Shown: one piece after another, positions 10,005 through 20,698 of the stretch
How the letters are laid out: every line of letters begins with the position of its first letter
Numbering within the stretch: the stretch's first letter is position 1
Source: Tupaia tana
Taxonomy: Eukaryota > Chordata > Mammalia > Scandentia > Tupaiidae
Direction: 5' to 3'
Assembly: GCA_026018925.1 (NCBI GenBank)
Contig: JAKSZU010000003.1
Coordinates: 191,538,139 to 191,602,138 of the forward strand
DNA: 64,000 nt
Position numbers and translations under genes: made by a program
The notes under the pieces: generated by a model
The model's input: the letters and a program-made list of their open reading frames with translations, nothing else
The model's database searches: none
Told to the model about the DNA's origin: nothing

Positions 10005-10080
10005 TTTGCTCACTGTGTCATTCCAGTCTCTGGCTCAGAGCATAAGCAGTAGGCCCCGCATATGTTTGTTCAATAATTGC
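10005..10080 (+). mobile_element. LINE-2 3' end fragment
   Basis: CCAGTCTCTGGCTCAGAGCA, then AGTAGGCCCCGCATATGTTT and GTTCAATAATTGCTG follow the order of the L2 3' terminal region (gtctgg-cacagtaggc-tcaataaa). Confidence 0.55.
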
Positions 10081-10259
10081 TGATTAATCAGAACTTATTC
10101 TGTTCTAAGTGACACAAATTCAAACTGGATCAATTTTCTAGAAAGATAATTAATTCACTCTTCTAACTGGGAAAGCTGAAGTTAGGGCTGGCTTCAGGCA
10201 AGTTTGGAGCCAAGCGTAGAGGGCAATTTTCTCTCTGTCTCTCTGTCTCTCTCTCTCTC

Positions 10260-10486
10260 TTTAAATTTGCTAAAGCATGTGCGCACTCACCAGAGAGAGG
10301 GAGCACCAAAGCACCCCCCAGGGGAACCGCCACATCACAGTCCACTCTCTTTCATTCTCCTTTTGGGATTTTACGCACACATGCACACATGCTTCATGTG
10401 TTTTTCAAGCTACCAGGTTCAGGACTTGAACTGCACAGTAGGCCACGTGGGATCCAGCTGCCTTAACCACCCCATCAGCTGGTCCT
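10260..10486 (-). mobile_element. L-type SINE, older subfamily
   Basis: Minus-strand copy whose head reads CAGCTGGTCCT at the right edge. It shows GTTTTTCAAGC (CTTGAAAAAC on the element strand) after the B box, a variant found also at 44290 and 61883 and distinct from the TTAAAACTCACGCC subfamily. The A-rich tail is reduced to TTTAAATTTGC. Confidence 0.82.
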
Positions 10487-10653
10487 AAGACTCATTGCAA
10501 CATGTATCTGTTCCTGAACCAAGTACTTGGCTAAGAGGATTGTGTGTCAGAGGGCCACCGCGATCACATGCCCACCTCTGGGTGGTGGTGAGGAAGCATC
10601 ATAAACAACCTCACCTAGAAGAGAGGTGGTTCCTCTAATAAAATGGAACCTAC

Positions 10654-10902
10654 AGGCCACCCCTGGTGGCATAGTGGTAGCACAGTGCTCCACAATGCTG
10701 AGCCTCATGGAAAGATTCTGGGTTTGCATTCTGGGGTCTCCCTGTGCATGCTGGGCACACACACATGCCTGCCCCTGATCTGGGCTGGCTACAGCTGGAG
10801 GTGTAGGGACCCTGTTGGGGGTGACTTTCTCTCTTTTTCTCATGGGAGAAATAAATAAACAGACTTCGAAAAAAAAAAAAGAGAGAGAGAGAGAAAAAAA
10901 AT
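10654..10902 (+). mobile_element. D-type SINE, best copy
   Basis: Plus strand. A-box-like TGGCATAGTGGTAGC, B-box region TCTGGGTTTGCATTCTGGGG, a CA-rich run, GGCTGGCTACAGCTGGAGGT, GGACCCTGTTGGGG, and tail AATAAATAAA followed by a purine run (about 10869-10902). The arrangement of A and B boxes about 45 bp apart suits a tRNA-derived pol III promoter. The body shares nothing obvious with L or S beyond general SINE layout. Confidence 0.8.
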
Positions 10903-11029
10903 AAAAAAGCTACAGTCAAGTAAAGAGGGGAAGGATCTTGCAAAACATCAGACTACCCCTATGTATTATGTTGGGAACTAAGGCTGGGTGGACTATGGAG
11001 TCAGTTAGGGTAAGTCACGGTAAGTGTAT

Positions 11030-11365
11030 TAGTTAGGCTAAGACAGCTGCTGTAACAAACATTCCCCGATCACAATGGCTTAACATACTTTGTTCGCTCG
11101 TGTCACAGCCCAAAGCAGGGTGATAGGGTGCTTGTCTCCATTTAGTCATCCAGGGACCCAATCTACCTCTCAGTGACTTCCTCATCCACTAGAGCTCTGA
11201 AGTCCTGCACTCCTTGTTGCATGGATAGGGGAGGAAGGAGCGCATGGAAGATCATAAAGGAAGTGTTTGGGGCCAAGCCTGGAATTAGCGTACATCACTC
11301 CCGCCCCATATCCACTGGCCAGAGCTCAGTAACTGCACATGGGAACTGCCAGGCAGACTAGAAAA
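11030..11365. mobile_element. Degenerate LTR- or DNA-element-like repeat
   Basis: TATTAGTTAGGCTAAGACAG, then GCTGTAACAAACATTCCCCG and AATGGCTTAACATACTTTGT recall the terminal part of several mammalian LTR and MER repeats that begin TTAGTNNGCTATTGC..AACAAATTACC. Too diverged to classify. Confidence 0.45.
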
Positions 11366-11869
11366 CGTGCCCAAAAGGCAAAGTAGAAAGTATTTGGTGA
11401 GTTCATACTCCTGCCAGATTGAGGGAGGGCTCTTCCCTGGACTGAAGTGAGCTTTGGGAGGTGCCGGGGCAGCAGGGTAAAATGGGGTGGGCCTGCAACT
11501 CTAGGCTGCCGCCCTCTAGAGTTTTTACCTTGGGCAGGTCACTCTCCCTCCCTGCCTCAGTTTCCCCACGTATCAAGTAACCATCCCCCATTGAAAGTCC
11601 CTTCCCATTCTCTGCTTTGCTGACCACCTGGGGCCTCCACAGCGCTGCCCAGCTCTCAGTTTCCCTGATCTTGCCATCTCTGACCTCCCCTCAACATCAC
11701 GACCCCTCCCATCCTTGCCCTTCTTTTCCCCTTCTCTTTTTAATTTTCCTCCATAAGCGCCTATCATCATCCGATAGACCAAATGTTCTCCTCAGGTCTT
11801 CATTGTCTCCTTGCATTTTTCTTTTTTTTTTTCCCCCTTCTCATTTCTTCAACATTTCCCTGGGAGAAT

Positions 11870-11995
11870 GAAGCTCCCAGAGGGCACGGCCTTTTGCATT
11901 TAGATCGCTGCTGTCCTCGAGTACCTAGAAAAATGCTTGGCACATTGCAGGCACTCTGTGAATGCTCATGGAATGAATGAATGGATGAATGAATT
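11870..11995 (+). mobile_element. LINE-2 3' end fragment
   Basis: AAGCTCCCAGAGGGCACGGC, then AATGCTTGGCACATTGCAGG and CTCATGGAATGAATGAATG match the L2 3' terminal order, ending in a short GAAT repeat. Confidence 0.7.
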
Positions 11996-12089
11996 TTAGT
12001 TTCTCTGAATACCAAGAAGTGTATGCTCCATAGCAGAGCAACACTGCCATCTGGTGCCAGAAATTTAAACTGCAAACCAAATAGGGGAA

Positions 12090-12117
12090 ACACACACACA
12101 CACACACACACACACAC
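12090..12117 (+). repeat. (CA)n microsatellite
   Basis: About 14 uninterrupted CA units. Confidence 0.95.
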
Positions 12118-12434
12118 TTCTCCAGGGGCAAATTTTGTCAAATTAACCCTATTTCATTGCTTTACACACGGCAGTCTGGTTTTGGATGGTTCAAGAGGCC
12201 CACAGGGTCTGAGTGCCCCGTGCTTGCTCCTCCTCAGACCACGAAATGGCACCATTTATTAGATTCTCAGACATACCAGGCACTCGAGTTTGCTCTGATG
12301 CTTCTAAAATCAATACCATACGAGGACCGCTCTCTCTTCAGAAGATAGGATTATAAAAGACTCCAGCCCTGAGAGAGGATGAAAGAGAGACTACATGAAG
12401 TCTGTGAGAAAGACCAAGGATGGAGAAGGAGCTA

Positions 12435-12540
12435 GGAGACTAGGCCCCGCCACCAACTTCACTTTGTTCGCTCCAGTTTCCTCATCTGTCAGCTAATGGC
12501 TTTAGGTGGGCTGTGGGCGTACATGCAGCCTGGCCCTAAA
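12435..12540 (+). mobile_element. MIR fragment
   Basis: AACTTCACTTTGTTCGCTCC, then AGTTTCCTCATCTGTCAGCT, the conserved CTCAGTTTCCTCATCTGTAA core of MIR in plus orientation. Ends are indistinct. Confidence 0.6.
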
Positions 12541-12787
12541 TCCCACAGTTCTTGAGAAGGCACGGAAAGGTCTTTATACCTTCAATTTCTGGAGTTATTG
12601 CCCAGGAAAAGAAAGTTCAGCCACGGCCGGATGCTGGTGTCCCCAGTGGGGGTCTCATCACTAGACAAGTGGGGACCTCCCCGAGAGGACTTACCATTTA
12701 ATTTCCCTCTCAGAGCCTCGTCTGTGCCCTGGCCCAGCCTTGGTGGTGTGGACTAGTGCCCTTGGCACCATGGTTTGCACATGCACA

Positions 12788-12812
12788 TACACACACACAC
12801 ACACACACACAC
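12788..12812 (+). repeat. (AC)n microsatellite
   Basis: About 12 AC units, within a CACATGCACATAC-rich context. Confidence 0.92.
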
Positions 12813-13218
12813 TCACGTGTTTTGCTAGCACTACTCCTTTCGACAGACTGAGGACTGGTTTGGGGATCTTTGGTCTCCTGTGCCTCTGAGGTCTAACGGG
12901 TGAGGAGTGCTCCTCCAGCTCCCTGGTTCATCTGGGGGTGAAGGGGAGTGGCCCTGGATGGCCTGAGATATCCCTTCTCTCAAACCCTTGGCCATCAGGG
13001 ACAGGAGCAGCCTTGGTGGCTCTGCTGCTGCCTGTAGGGCTCTCCTCTGGCCTCTGCCCCTGCTCAGTTCAGTCTAGATGTGTGGAATACTGCCAGGAGT
13101 GGGCAGGATTTAGAAGGGAGGCTGGGCCTTTGGTTCCCCAAGGGCTCCTGGCAAGCGGGCGGCACAGCCCACACAAAACAGCAGATAAACTATGGCAGTG
13201 TATGTGTGAGCAAGTGTC
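12813..13218. other. No gene or recognised repeat
   Basis: GC-rich unique-looking DNA. A 107-codon plus frame from 12938 runs on into the following SINE, so it is not a gene. Confidence 0.45.
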
Positions 13219-13235
13219 AAAATCAGGAGTTCAGG

Positions 13236-13502
13236 GGGCCAGCAGATGGCATAGTGGTTAAGGTGCTGGGCTATCACATGGCCGACCATAGTTCTAGTCC
13301 CGGACCCAGCAGTGTGAAACTCACATCAGGTGTGTGTGTGTGCACATAACCAAAATCCTGAGAGGAAAATGGAGAAGGGATTGCAGCGTGGCTATTCCCC
13401 CTGGGGGGTGATTTCTCACTATCTCTCTCTGTCTCTCTCTGTGTCTCCAGCAAGCACACGTGTCCTATAGCAAAAATTTCTCTAAAAGTAAATAAATAAA
13501 TA
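13236..13502 (+). mobile_element. L-type SINE
   Basis: Head GGGCCAGCAGATGGCATAGT, B-box region AGTTCTAGTCCCGG (one mismatch at the usually C/G-rich centre), palindrome CCCCCTGGGGGG, tail AAGTAAATAAATAAATAAAA. Flanks AAAATCAGGAGTTCAGG and AAAATTGGGTTCAGG suggest a diverged target-site duplication. Confidence 0.9.
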
Positions 13503-13519
13503 AAATTGGGTTCAGGCTA

Positions 13520-14119
13520 AAGGGAGGGTTGGTTAAGAAGCCTTTCTGGAGGAGGCAGGGTTCCTATAGCCTCCAAGGCCATGCACATGGGGCAAGGTGT
13601 TCAGAGTATCTGAAGCCCTTGAGAGCCATCCCTAACCTTGTCCCCACTACTCTCAGCACCCACTTAGGGGAGGGACGATTCCCCCAGTGTGGTGTCATCG
13701 AGCTGTGGGCCTGGCTTCCTTGTGACACTGGAGTACCCGGATGCCTAAGACATTTTAGGGGACCCACAGAAACCCTCCTTCCTCCTCCCTCCTCCCTCCA
13801 CATCCTCTTCTCTGATGTTTTCTTAGCCCTGTCAGAAGCTCCTCTCCTCCCTGCCCCTCAGAGTCAGCTCACTCGAGGCTCCCTGCTCTGCTCTTCCCGC
13901 CAGGCAGCTGGCTCCCGCTGCCACCCAGGAGTGCTCAGCTAATGGAATGATGGCTCAGACCTCCGCCACCAGGTTCCAGACCGCCGCCATGGCACTCAGA
14001 GAGGCTGGGAACTACAATTCCCACAATGCCCCTCTTGTCCCACTCCATTCTGGAGTCCATCAAGGGGGTCTGATATTTGGCAGATGGAAGAGAGGTCATT
14101 ATTAAACCAAACTACAGAT
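13520..14119. other. No gene or recognised repeat
   Basis: GC-rich pyrimidine-biased unique DNA. A 137-codon plus frame (13529-13942) shows no domain I recognise and no flanking splice pattern. Confidence 0.4.
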
Positions 14120-14345
14120 CAGAGTCTTCTAGAAAACTTTATCAGCCAAATTGACGTGTGCTTTAAGTATAAATGCATACCGTATTTTGAAGACTTTATA
14201 CAAACAAAAGTAAAATATTAACTTTGATATTGTTTCCATTGTAAGATGATAATTTTTTATATATTGGGTGAAATAAAATACATGATTAAGATTAATGTTG
14301 CCCTTTTTTGGTATGTTTTTGATGTGACTACTGGAGAATTCCAAA
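14120..14345 (-). mobile_element. AT-rich DNA-transposon fossil
   Basis: On the minus strand the order GTATTTTATTTCACCCAATATAT, split here as GTATTTTATTTCACCC and AATATAT, then ATTATCATCTTACAATGGAA, TAAAGTCTTCAAAATACGGT and CTTAAAGCACACGTCAATTT recalls a widespread non-autonomous hAT-like mammalian element. Family uncertain; the ends are eroded. Confidence 0.45.
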
Positions 14346-14502
14346 ACTACAAATGAAGCTCTTGTTTTTATTGGATGGAGCTGGGCCAGAAGACGCATAC
14401 ACAAAACACTTCATAGCCACACGAAATGATAAACAATGTCCCGTGTTGGGTGCGGATTCATGCCACATGAGGGTGGTATAGATGTCAAGAGTTAAGAACC
14501 TG

Positions 14503-14774
14503 GGCCAGCAGGTGGCATGGAGGTTAGGGCACTGGATCCCACATAACTGGCTGCACCGTTCAAGTTCTGAACCCAAGAGCTTGAAAAATCACACCAGGTG
14601 TGTGTGCGTGCATACCCAAAATCCCAAGAAGAGAATGGAGGAGAAGGGATTGCAGCATGGTCATCCCCCCTTGGGGATGATTTCTCACTTTCTCTCTCTC
14701 TCTCTCTCCGGCAAGCACACATAAGCACACAAGCCCTATACCAAAAGTTAAAAACAAAACCAAAACGAACAAAA
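14503..14774 (+). mobile_element. L-type SINE, CTTGAAAAATCAC subfamily
   Basis: Head GGGCCAGCAGGTGGCATGGA, B-box region CGTTCAAGTTCTGA, then GCTTGAAAAATCACACCAGG. A duplicated ACACATAAGCACACAAGC sits in the tail-proximal part. Flanks AGAGTTAAGAACCT and AAAGTTAAGAACTG form a near-intact target-site duplication. Confidence 0.9.
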
Positions 14775-14789
14775 AAGTTAAGAACTGAA

Positions 14790-15998
14790 AGGAGAAAAGG
14801 AAGTCCCCAAGGGCTTTGGGGTAGGGAACGAAGATGGTGAGGACAGGATGGAGCCACACCTAACTCAGGGAGGATAGGGGAGGGCTGGAGTGAGGGCGAT
14901 GGATTTCAAGAGAAGAAAAACTCGGGCCTGGCAAAATGCAAAGACATGGGGTCTCAAGCAAATATGAAGGAAGGGATTGTTTCCATTTCTTCGGTCATAA
15001 TTCCATACGTTTCATCCTGTGGCTCGAAGTGTTGGGGAAGGGAGGCAGAGAGGAGGGCAAGAAAGACGGTCTCAAATTGAATTGTGGGAATATGGCTGCC
15101 ATCTCTAGGAGCCAAAGGACCTTAAGCCCCGGGTCATGAAACAACTCAATCCCAGGTCCAAACACTCCTCTGACTTCTCAAGGCGTGTTAGTTAGGTGAG
15201 GGTCACTGTTCATGTAGGGTATTGTGTGTGGTCCCACACCCAAGGCCTCTGCCTCCCTGTCCCAACCTCATCCCAAGCACTTTCTGGTGGCTGTAGAGCT
15301 GAGTCCTGGGAGAAGCATGGGGTGGGGGTGTGTGTGTTCCTGTCTGCGAGGAACTCACTCCATCTGGGCCTCACAGAGCAGAACGAGGCCGTGGGGACAG
15401 GAAAGAAAGCTCAGCCCGAACGTGCTTGGCTTGCATTTGTACAGAGTTTCTGGCATGGCTGCCCCTGGTCAGCAGTGATCTTTCTGAGAAAAGCTGGGAC
15501 CTCTGTGGTCCCGGCCTGGGCCTGTGAGACTGGCCGCTGGAGCCTGTGAGGGCTAGAGCTGAGTCCAAGTTGGATGCTGAGTCATTTTAGGAAGGGCTAG
15601 CTGTGGTTTTTCAGCTCAAGCCAAGGGGCCACCCAGAGAACGGACCCAGAGGCCCACAGAGGCCAGCAAGGCCAGAGGGGTACCAGAGCGTCCATTCTAG
15701 TATGCCCCAGAGCAGGTCACGCTGCTGCCTGGCAAACCTTATTCTGAACCCTGAAGGTGCTTGGCCTCTAACAGCCTCCTTATAGGGAGATCTCTGCAAA
15801 CTAAATCCATAATAGAACGATCCACCATTGTCTCAGTGGCCCTGCACACTTGCTTCCAGAAAGAGGAAGACTTGAAAGCACAGTAAGTCATTTCTAAGCA
15901 CCTGTCTCAGCACTGCGTTGGTCACCACAGGGGAAATGAGAGAAAGAGCTAAGAACCTCTTCATTTCAGGGCAGAGCCTTAGGAGGCCACGGAGGCCA
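14790..15998. other. No gene or young repeat seen
   Basis: About 1.2 kb of mixed unique-looking DNA. Overlapping frames near 15196-15568 occur in several phases at once, typical of GC-rich non-coding DNA. Confidence 0.45.
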
Positions 15999-16010
15999 AA
16001 ACGCCATTTC

Positions 16011-16273
16011 TTTTCTTTCTTTTTCTTTTTTAGAGAGAGATTTTTGCTATAGGGTGCATGCACTTGCCAGAAAGAGACAGAGAGACACAAAGAAATCACC
16101 GCCCAGGGATGATGGCCACGCCTCAATCCCTTCTCCTCCATTCTCCTCTCGGGATCTTGAGCATGCGCGCACTTGCACCTGGTGTGAGTTTAAGCCAGCA
16201 GGTCTGGAATTCCAACCATGGTCGATTACGTGAGAGTCTAGCAACATAATCATTATGCCATCTACTGATCCCC
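16011..16273 (-). mobile_element. L-type SINE
   Basis: Minus-strand copy with a TTTC-rich tail, then AGAGATTTTTGCTATAGGGT, CACCGCCCAGGGATGATGGC (palindrome decayed) and head ACTGATCCCC. Flanks AAAACGCCATTTC and AAAATTCCATTTC form an imperfect target-site duplication. Confidence 0.88.
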
Positions 16274-17140
16274 AAAATTCCATTTCAATGTAGGAATTCT
16301 GTGACGATATTCCTCACCATTAGACATGTTGTTTGCCCTCAAAAAACAAAGCTTAATAAAACCAAAGCTCTAAGCTACATTTGGAGGACCGGATCAATCT
16401 GAGCGGGACTGCACAGCAAAGACTTTACGGATGAGGGAATGGAAGTGAGCCATGGGTGGACAAGCTTCAGGATCAGGAATAGGCAAAGGGGATGTGCAAT
16501 GGTTAAAGAAAAAAAGAAAAATAGCAGAAGGAAGAGGAGGGGGGGGCGGGGAAAGGAAGAAAGAAACAATTAGAGAAACAGCAAATTCCCTAACCCCCAA
16601 ATCTCTGATGCCTAAGATCCCACTATTAAATTTTCATTTGAGGGGGATTAAGTTTCATAGTCTCTATTTTCATCTTTCAAAACGAAGCTTCCCTTGCTGA
16701 GATACCATACAAGAGTCCAAACAGAACACAACACGCTGAAAATCAAATAACGAGCAGAGAGAGGAATGAAGATGAGCTTTGCCAACCAAGGTCACAATCT
16801 TGCCAAAGATCACCTCGTTCCACCACCCACTCACTATGTCAACGACAACACCATGGAAGTATGGAGGAGAAAGACTGGTTTGGCTCAGGGGGTCAGGGAG
16901 GGTTTCATAATCCATGTGGATCTGGAGCCCTTTGACCTCAGGAAAACCCTGACATTTCCCTTTCAGTTTCCCTGAAGCTTGGCCTTCTAAAGAAATCTCC
17001 AGAGTCTAAAGAGAAGCAAGGCCACTGCGATACGATGCATTCTTGCTGGTCTGTAGAAGTTCTCCGTGATCTCAATCTCTTTTCCAATGAGTTCACAGGA
17101 GAAAAGCCCTTGAGAAAGTTTCCCAGCAAAATGAACATAC
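16274..17140. other. No gene or recognised repeat
   Basis: Unique-looking, partly purine-rich (16505-16570), with no supported coding frame. Confidence 0.45.
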
Positions 17141-17335
17141 TGGGCCCTGGAGTTCGACCCCCTGAGTTTGTGTCCTGGTTGTACAAGCTGGGGCTAAGAC
17201 CTTGACCTCCACCTCTTTGAAGCCCGGTTTCCTCATCTGTAAACAGAGGTTGGTTACAGAACTTATTTCATAAGATCGTCATGAGAGTTAAACCATATAA
17301 TGTACCTCAAGGACTTAGGACACTGGACGTGATGT
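17141..17335 (+). mobile_element. MIR element, nearly full length
   Basis: TGGAGTTCGACCCCCTGAGT (head), GACCTTGACCTCCACCTCTT, CCGGTTTCCTCATCTGTAAA (core) and CGTCATGAGAGTTAAACCAT (3' part) occur in the expected order and spacing on the plus strand. Confidence 0.75.
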
Positions 17336-17467
17336 GGATAATGTTATCATCATTACCACTGCTTTCTGCAACCAAAGAATCCTTTCTCTAGCTAACCAGA
17401 ACAGTTTAAGCATCATTCTTCAATTCAGCCAATACTCACGGAGAACCTACTGTGAACAGGATTTTCT

Positions 17468-17707
17468 TTCTTTCTTTTTGGAGAGGTTTTTGCTATAGGG
17501 CACGTGTGCTCGCCAGACAGAGACAGAAAGCGAGAAATCACCCCCGAGGGGGGATGGCCACGCTACAATCCCTTCTCCTCCGTTCTCCTCTCAGGATCTT
17601 GGGCACACACTCCCGGCATGAGTTTTAAGCCACCAGGTCCGGGACGCGAACCACGGTCGACTACGTGGGAGTCCAGCAACACAGCCATTACGCTAACTGC
17701 TGGTCCC
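17468..17707 (-). mobile_element. L-type SINE, young-looking
   Basis: Minus-strand copy with CpG-rich head (CGCGAACCACGGTCGACTAC) and intact TTTTTGCTATAGGGCACG. Flanks GTGAACAGGATTTTCT (from 17452) and GTGAACAGAATTTTCT (from 17708) give a 16-bp target-site duplication with one mismatch. The TG-rich segment is 10 bp shorter than usual. Confidence 0.92.
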
Positions 17708-18027
17708 GTGAACAGAATTTTCTAAGGAATGTGAAAACAGATAGATAGCTGGCTCTAGAGGACCAGTCAGAGCGCCTGATCTGGGACCAAGAGAGATCCC
17801 ATCTTTCCACAATGGATTGTGGCATGCACCCTGAAGTGCTGTGGGCGGTGGATTCCAGCCAGGTCTGAGGCCATAGTCACAAAGAGAACAATTAAATGGA
17901 TATTCAGAACACTACCCCCAAAATATTTCCAGGTGCCAGTGCCAGAGTTTCCTGAGGGACTGCTGCATTCCTGCCCTTAGGTGCTGTAAGACCCATCTGT
18001 TTGCTTGTGGTAAAATCTCCCTGCTTG

Positions 18028-18271
18028 GGACCAGCAGATGGTATAATGGTTACTTCACTGGACTTCCACGTAGTCGACCGCATTTCGAGTCCTGGACCCA
18101 GTGGCTTGAAACTCATGTTTGGGCATGCGTGCCCAAAATTCTAAGAGGAGAATGGATTGCGGCATGGCCATGCCCCCAGGAGATGATTTCTCACTTTCTG
18201 TCTCCCTGTTTCTTCCTGTCTCTCTGGCAAGTACATGTGCCCTATAGCAAAAGTCTCTCTTTAAAAAAAAA
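18028..18271 (+). mobile_element. L-type SINE
   Basis: Head GGGACCAGCAGATGGTATAA; B box decayed to CATTTCGAGTCCTG. The GAGAAGGG part of the purine block is deleted. Flanks AAAATCTCCCTGCTTG (18012-18027) and AAAATCTCTTTGCTTG (18272-18287) give a 16-bp target-site duplication with two mismatches. Confidence 0.92.
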
Positions 18272-18474
18272 AAAATCTCTTTGCTTGCTCCAGAATGTTT
18301 ATGACAACTGTCCAATTGCCATGAAAACATTCTAACTCCACAGCCAGGCAGGTGTGGTAATGGCTGCGAGAAGTGTCCAGGACAATGCTGTGGCAGTGCG
18401 GAGGAGAGACTGATGTGGCCCAGGGCTTAGAGGAGCTTTCGTAATCTGGGGTGTTATGGCTGACACAGAGGCGC

Positions 18475-18620
18475 CCGTGCTTTACGGAGTCTCACTTAGT
18501 TCTCGCAATACCCAGTGAGGCAGGTGCTACCTAGCGTTATCCTCATCTTACAGACGAGGAAACCAACGCACGGTGGGTTAAGTCGCTTTCTCAAAATGCC
18601 AGACTATCGAGGTCATAGTG
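18475..18620 (-). mobile_element. MIR fragment
   Basis: Reverse-complement core: ATCCTCATCTTACAGACGAG, GAAACCAACGCACGGTGGGT and TAAGTCGCTTTCTCAAAATG follow the MIR order. Confidence 0.65.
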
Positions 18621-18628
18621 CTAGGTCT

Positions 18629-18828
18629 TGGCCAGGTGGTGGCACAACAGTAACAAACTAGAACCACATGGGAAAGATCCTGGGTTTGTACCCTGGGACT
18701 TCCCCGAGCACCGCAGGAGCACATACACGTCTGTGAATTGGTGTGTGGGGAGGATTACAGCATAAAAACCCTGTCAGAGATGTTGCTATCTTCTTTTCCT
18801 CTCTCAATAAATAAAAACTTAAAAGAAG
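18629..18828 (+). mobile_element. D-type SINE
   Basis: GGCCAGGTGGTGGCACAACA (A-box area), ATGGGAAAGATCCTGGGTTT plus GTACCCTGGGA (B-box area), GATTACAGCATAAAAACCCT and GTCAGAGATGTTGC, ending CAATAAATAAAAACTT. Its A-rich tail grades into a purine run that hosts the next SINE. Confidence 0.75.
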
Positions 18829-18864
18829 GAAAGGAGAAGGAGAATGACAAAGAGGAGGAGGAAG

Positions 18865-19126
18865 GGAACCAGCAATTAGCGTAATGGCTATGTCGCTGGA
18901 CTCCCACGTAGTCGACCACGGTTCGAGTCCCGGACCCAGTGGCTTAAACTCACGCCGGGCGCGTGTGCGTGCGTACCCAAGATCCCGAGAGGAGAATGGA
19001 GGAGAAGGGATTGCAGCGTGGCCATCCCCCCTGGGGGGTGATTTCTCACTTTCTGTCTGTCTTTCTCTGTCTGTCTGGCGAGCGCACACGCCCTATAGGA
19101 AAAACCTCTCAAAAAAAAAAAAAAAA
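18865..19126 (+). mobile_element. L-type SINE, near-consensus
   Basis: GGAACCAGCAATTAGCGTAA with A box TAGCGTAATGG, B box GGTTCGAGTCCCGG, many CpGs, palindrome CCCCCCTGGGGGG and A17 tail. Flanked by GAGGAGGAGGAAG on both sides (18852-18864 and from 19127). Intact CpGs argue for a recent insertion. It sits 36 bp after a D-type copy and landed in that copy's purine-rich tail. Confidence 0.93.
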
Positions 19127-19252
19127 AGAGGAGGAGGAAGAGGAAGAAGAGAAGGAAAAGGAGAAAGAAGAGGAGGAGGAAGAAAAAGAAAAAGGAAAAG
19201 AAAAGAGGAGGAGAAGAAGAAAAGAAGAAAGGAGAAGAAAAAGGAGAACTGG
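19127..19252 (+). repeat. Long purine (GAA/GGA) tract
   Basis: About 125 bp almost entirely purine on the plus strand, starting at the SINE's 3' flank. Mirror-symmetric parts could form triplex (H-) DNA. Apparent coding frames of E/K repeats here are not genes. Confidence 0.93.
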
Positions 19253-19499
19253 GTGTCTTGAACCTGGTCAGTCTGGTTATAGATGCCATGCTCCTAAGGG
19301 AGGATTTGGATTTGGTTGTTCAATGTCCAGCCTGGGTCTTAGATAGTGTGTAGGAGTGTACTGGGAAGAGACCCAGCTGTCCATCCCAAGCAGAAGGCAC
19401 ATGGGAGCCACGCCATGGAGTCAGCACACACACAAGGCCGGAGTGGGGGTGGCCCGGAGCTGGGGACAGCTGCAAAATGTAGGTTCTAAGGAGCAAGAG

Positions 19500-19960
19500 T
19501 AGATGACAAGGCTGGAAAGCAGGTGGGGAGCCAAGTCAAGGAGGGGCTGTGCCTCTGTTAGCGAGTTTGGGCGCTACTTTGGAGGCTCCAGGGAGACAGG
19601 AGAGTCACAGTTGGGAAGGAACACGCCCTGGGCCTGACTTTGGGATGACTGCTCAGGACTGGGAGTTGCGATACAGGAAGGGGTAAGACAACCAGGAGGG
19701 TCTTCCATGAATGATCCACTGTGTGGGATTTGGAGGAGGATGCAGAAGAAAAGATGGATCTTTTGGGGCAGAGATGTAGGACTTGGACCTCCCCTGGGGG
19801 ACTAGGAAGAGGGAAGTGTCAGAAACCATTCCAGAGAGGTTCTGGGCCTGCTGGTGGGGTGAGGGTGGGCAAACAGAGGGACATGTGTTTAAGCATGAGT
19901 TTAAGGATCTGGTGGGATGCCCCAGTGGAAAATCTTACAGGCAGAAACAGGCGAGAGGTC
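19500..19960. mobile_element. Ancient interspersed repeat, probably LINE-2 class
   Basis: GGGGAGCCAAGTCAAGGAGG, TTTGGAGGCTCCAGGGAGAC and related phrases resemble the same ancient repeat as at 5755-6060. Highly diverged; tentative. Confidence 0.3.
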
Positions 19961-20284
19961 AGAAGTATACACATGGCAGCTCTAGGGCACACACACAATT
20001 GATCTCTAAAGTTGTGGGCACAGATGACAGCCCTTGGAGAGATCCTGGGCAGACCCCAAGGGGGTCAACAGAAGGGGCAGCCAGAAGCTCAGAGGCAGCC
20101 TGCCCAGTGGTCCAGGGAGTCAGGAAGACCAGAGCAGGCTTTCCAGGAGGAAGGCAGGATGCTGGGTGCCAAGTATGGCAGGGGTGGGAGGCCGTGGGGC
20201 GGGCCAGGGCGTGTGACGTCGATTGGGCCAGCCTTTAGCTCCCCCCAGACCCCAGGCCCTGTCAGAGCTCCACGGGCCTTCCTG

Positions 20285-20420
20285 TTGCCCTGGCAATGGC
20301 TCCAGCTCTGGGATCTGCAGTCAATAGCTCAGATTTATGATGGAAAATGGCCCCAGGGACTGCAGCAATTTACTGCTCACAGACGGATTCCAACTTGTCC
20401 ATTAAAGGGCCGCATTCCGG
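20285..20420. promoter_or_regulatory. Candidate conserved non-coding block
   Basis: SINE-free segment with TGCCCTGGCAATGGCTCCAG, CAGTCAATAGCTCAGATTTA, GCAATTTACTGCTCACAGAC and TTGTCCATTAAAGGGCCGC. Composition differs from neighbours and no frame spans it convincingly. Regulatory role is a guess pending conservation data. Confidence 0.22.
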
Positions 20421-20698
20421 TGGACCCGGGCACGTTCACACCTCTGGTGAGGAGACAGCTTGCCCAAGTGACGAGCGTGGAGCTCACCTCCGTGGGGAGT
20501 GACCTTCCTCCAAGGGAGGCTGGGGCTGCCTTCCCAGTCAGGGTCGCACTGTCCCACACTGCCTAGAGAGAGAGGCAAGGCCCAGGACTGTCCATGTGCC
20601 CTGCCTGCCCCGGGCCAGGACTGTGGGTAACAGAGGATTTAAGAGGAAGGTTTTGCTGTCAGGGCCTAGCTTTGCCATTTAAGAACTGTGTGAGCCAG

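Noticed and set aside
18888-19289. Open frames rich in ARNHPPGGMATPQSLLLHSP-like peptides, here and at many other places
   Set aside because: The same peptide recurs wherever an L-type SINE lies, in fixed phase to the element, so it is a translation of the SINE and not a protein family.
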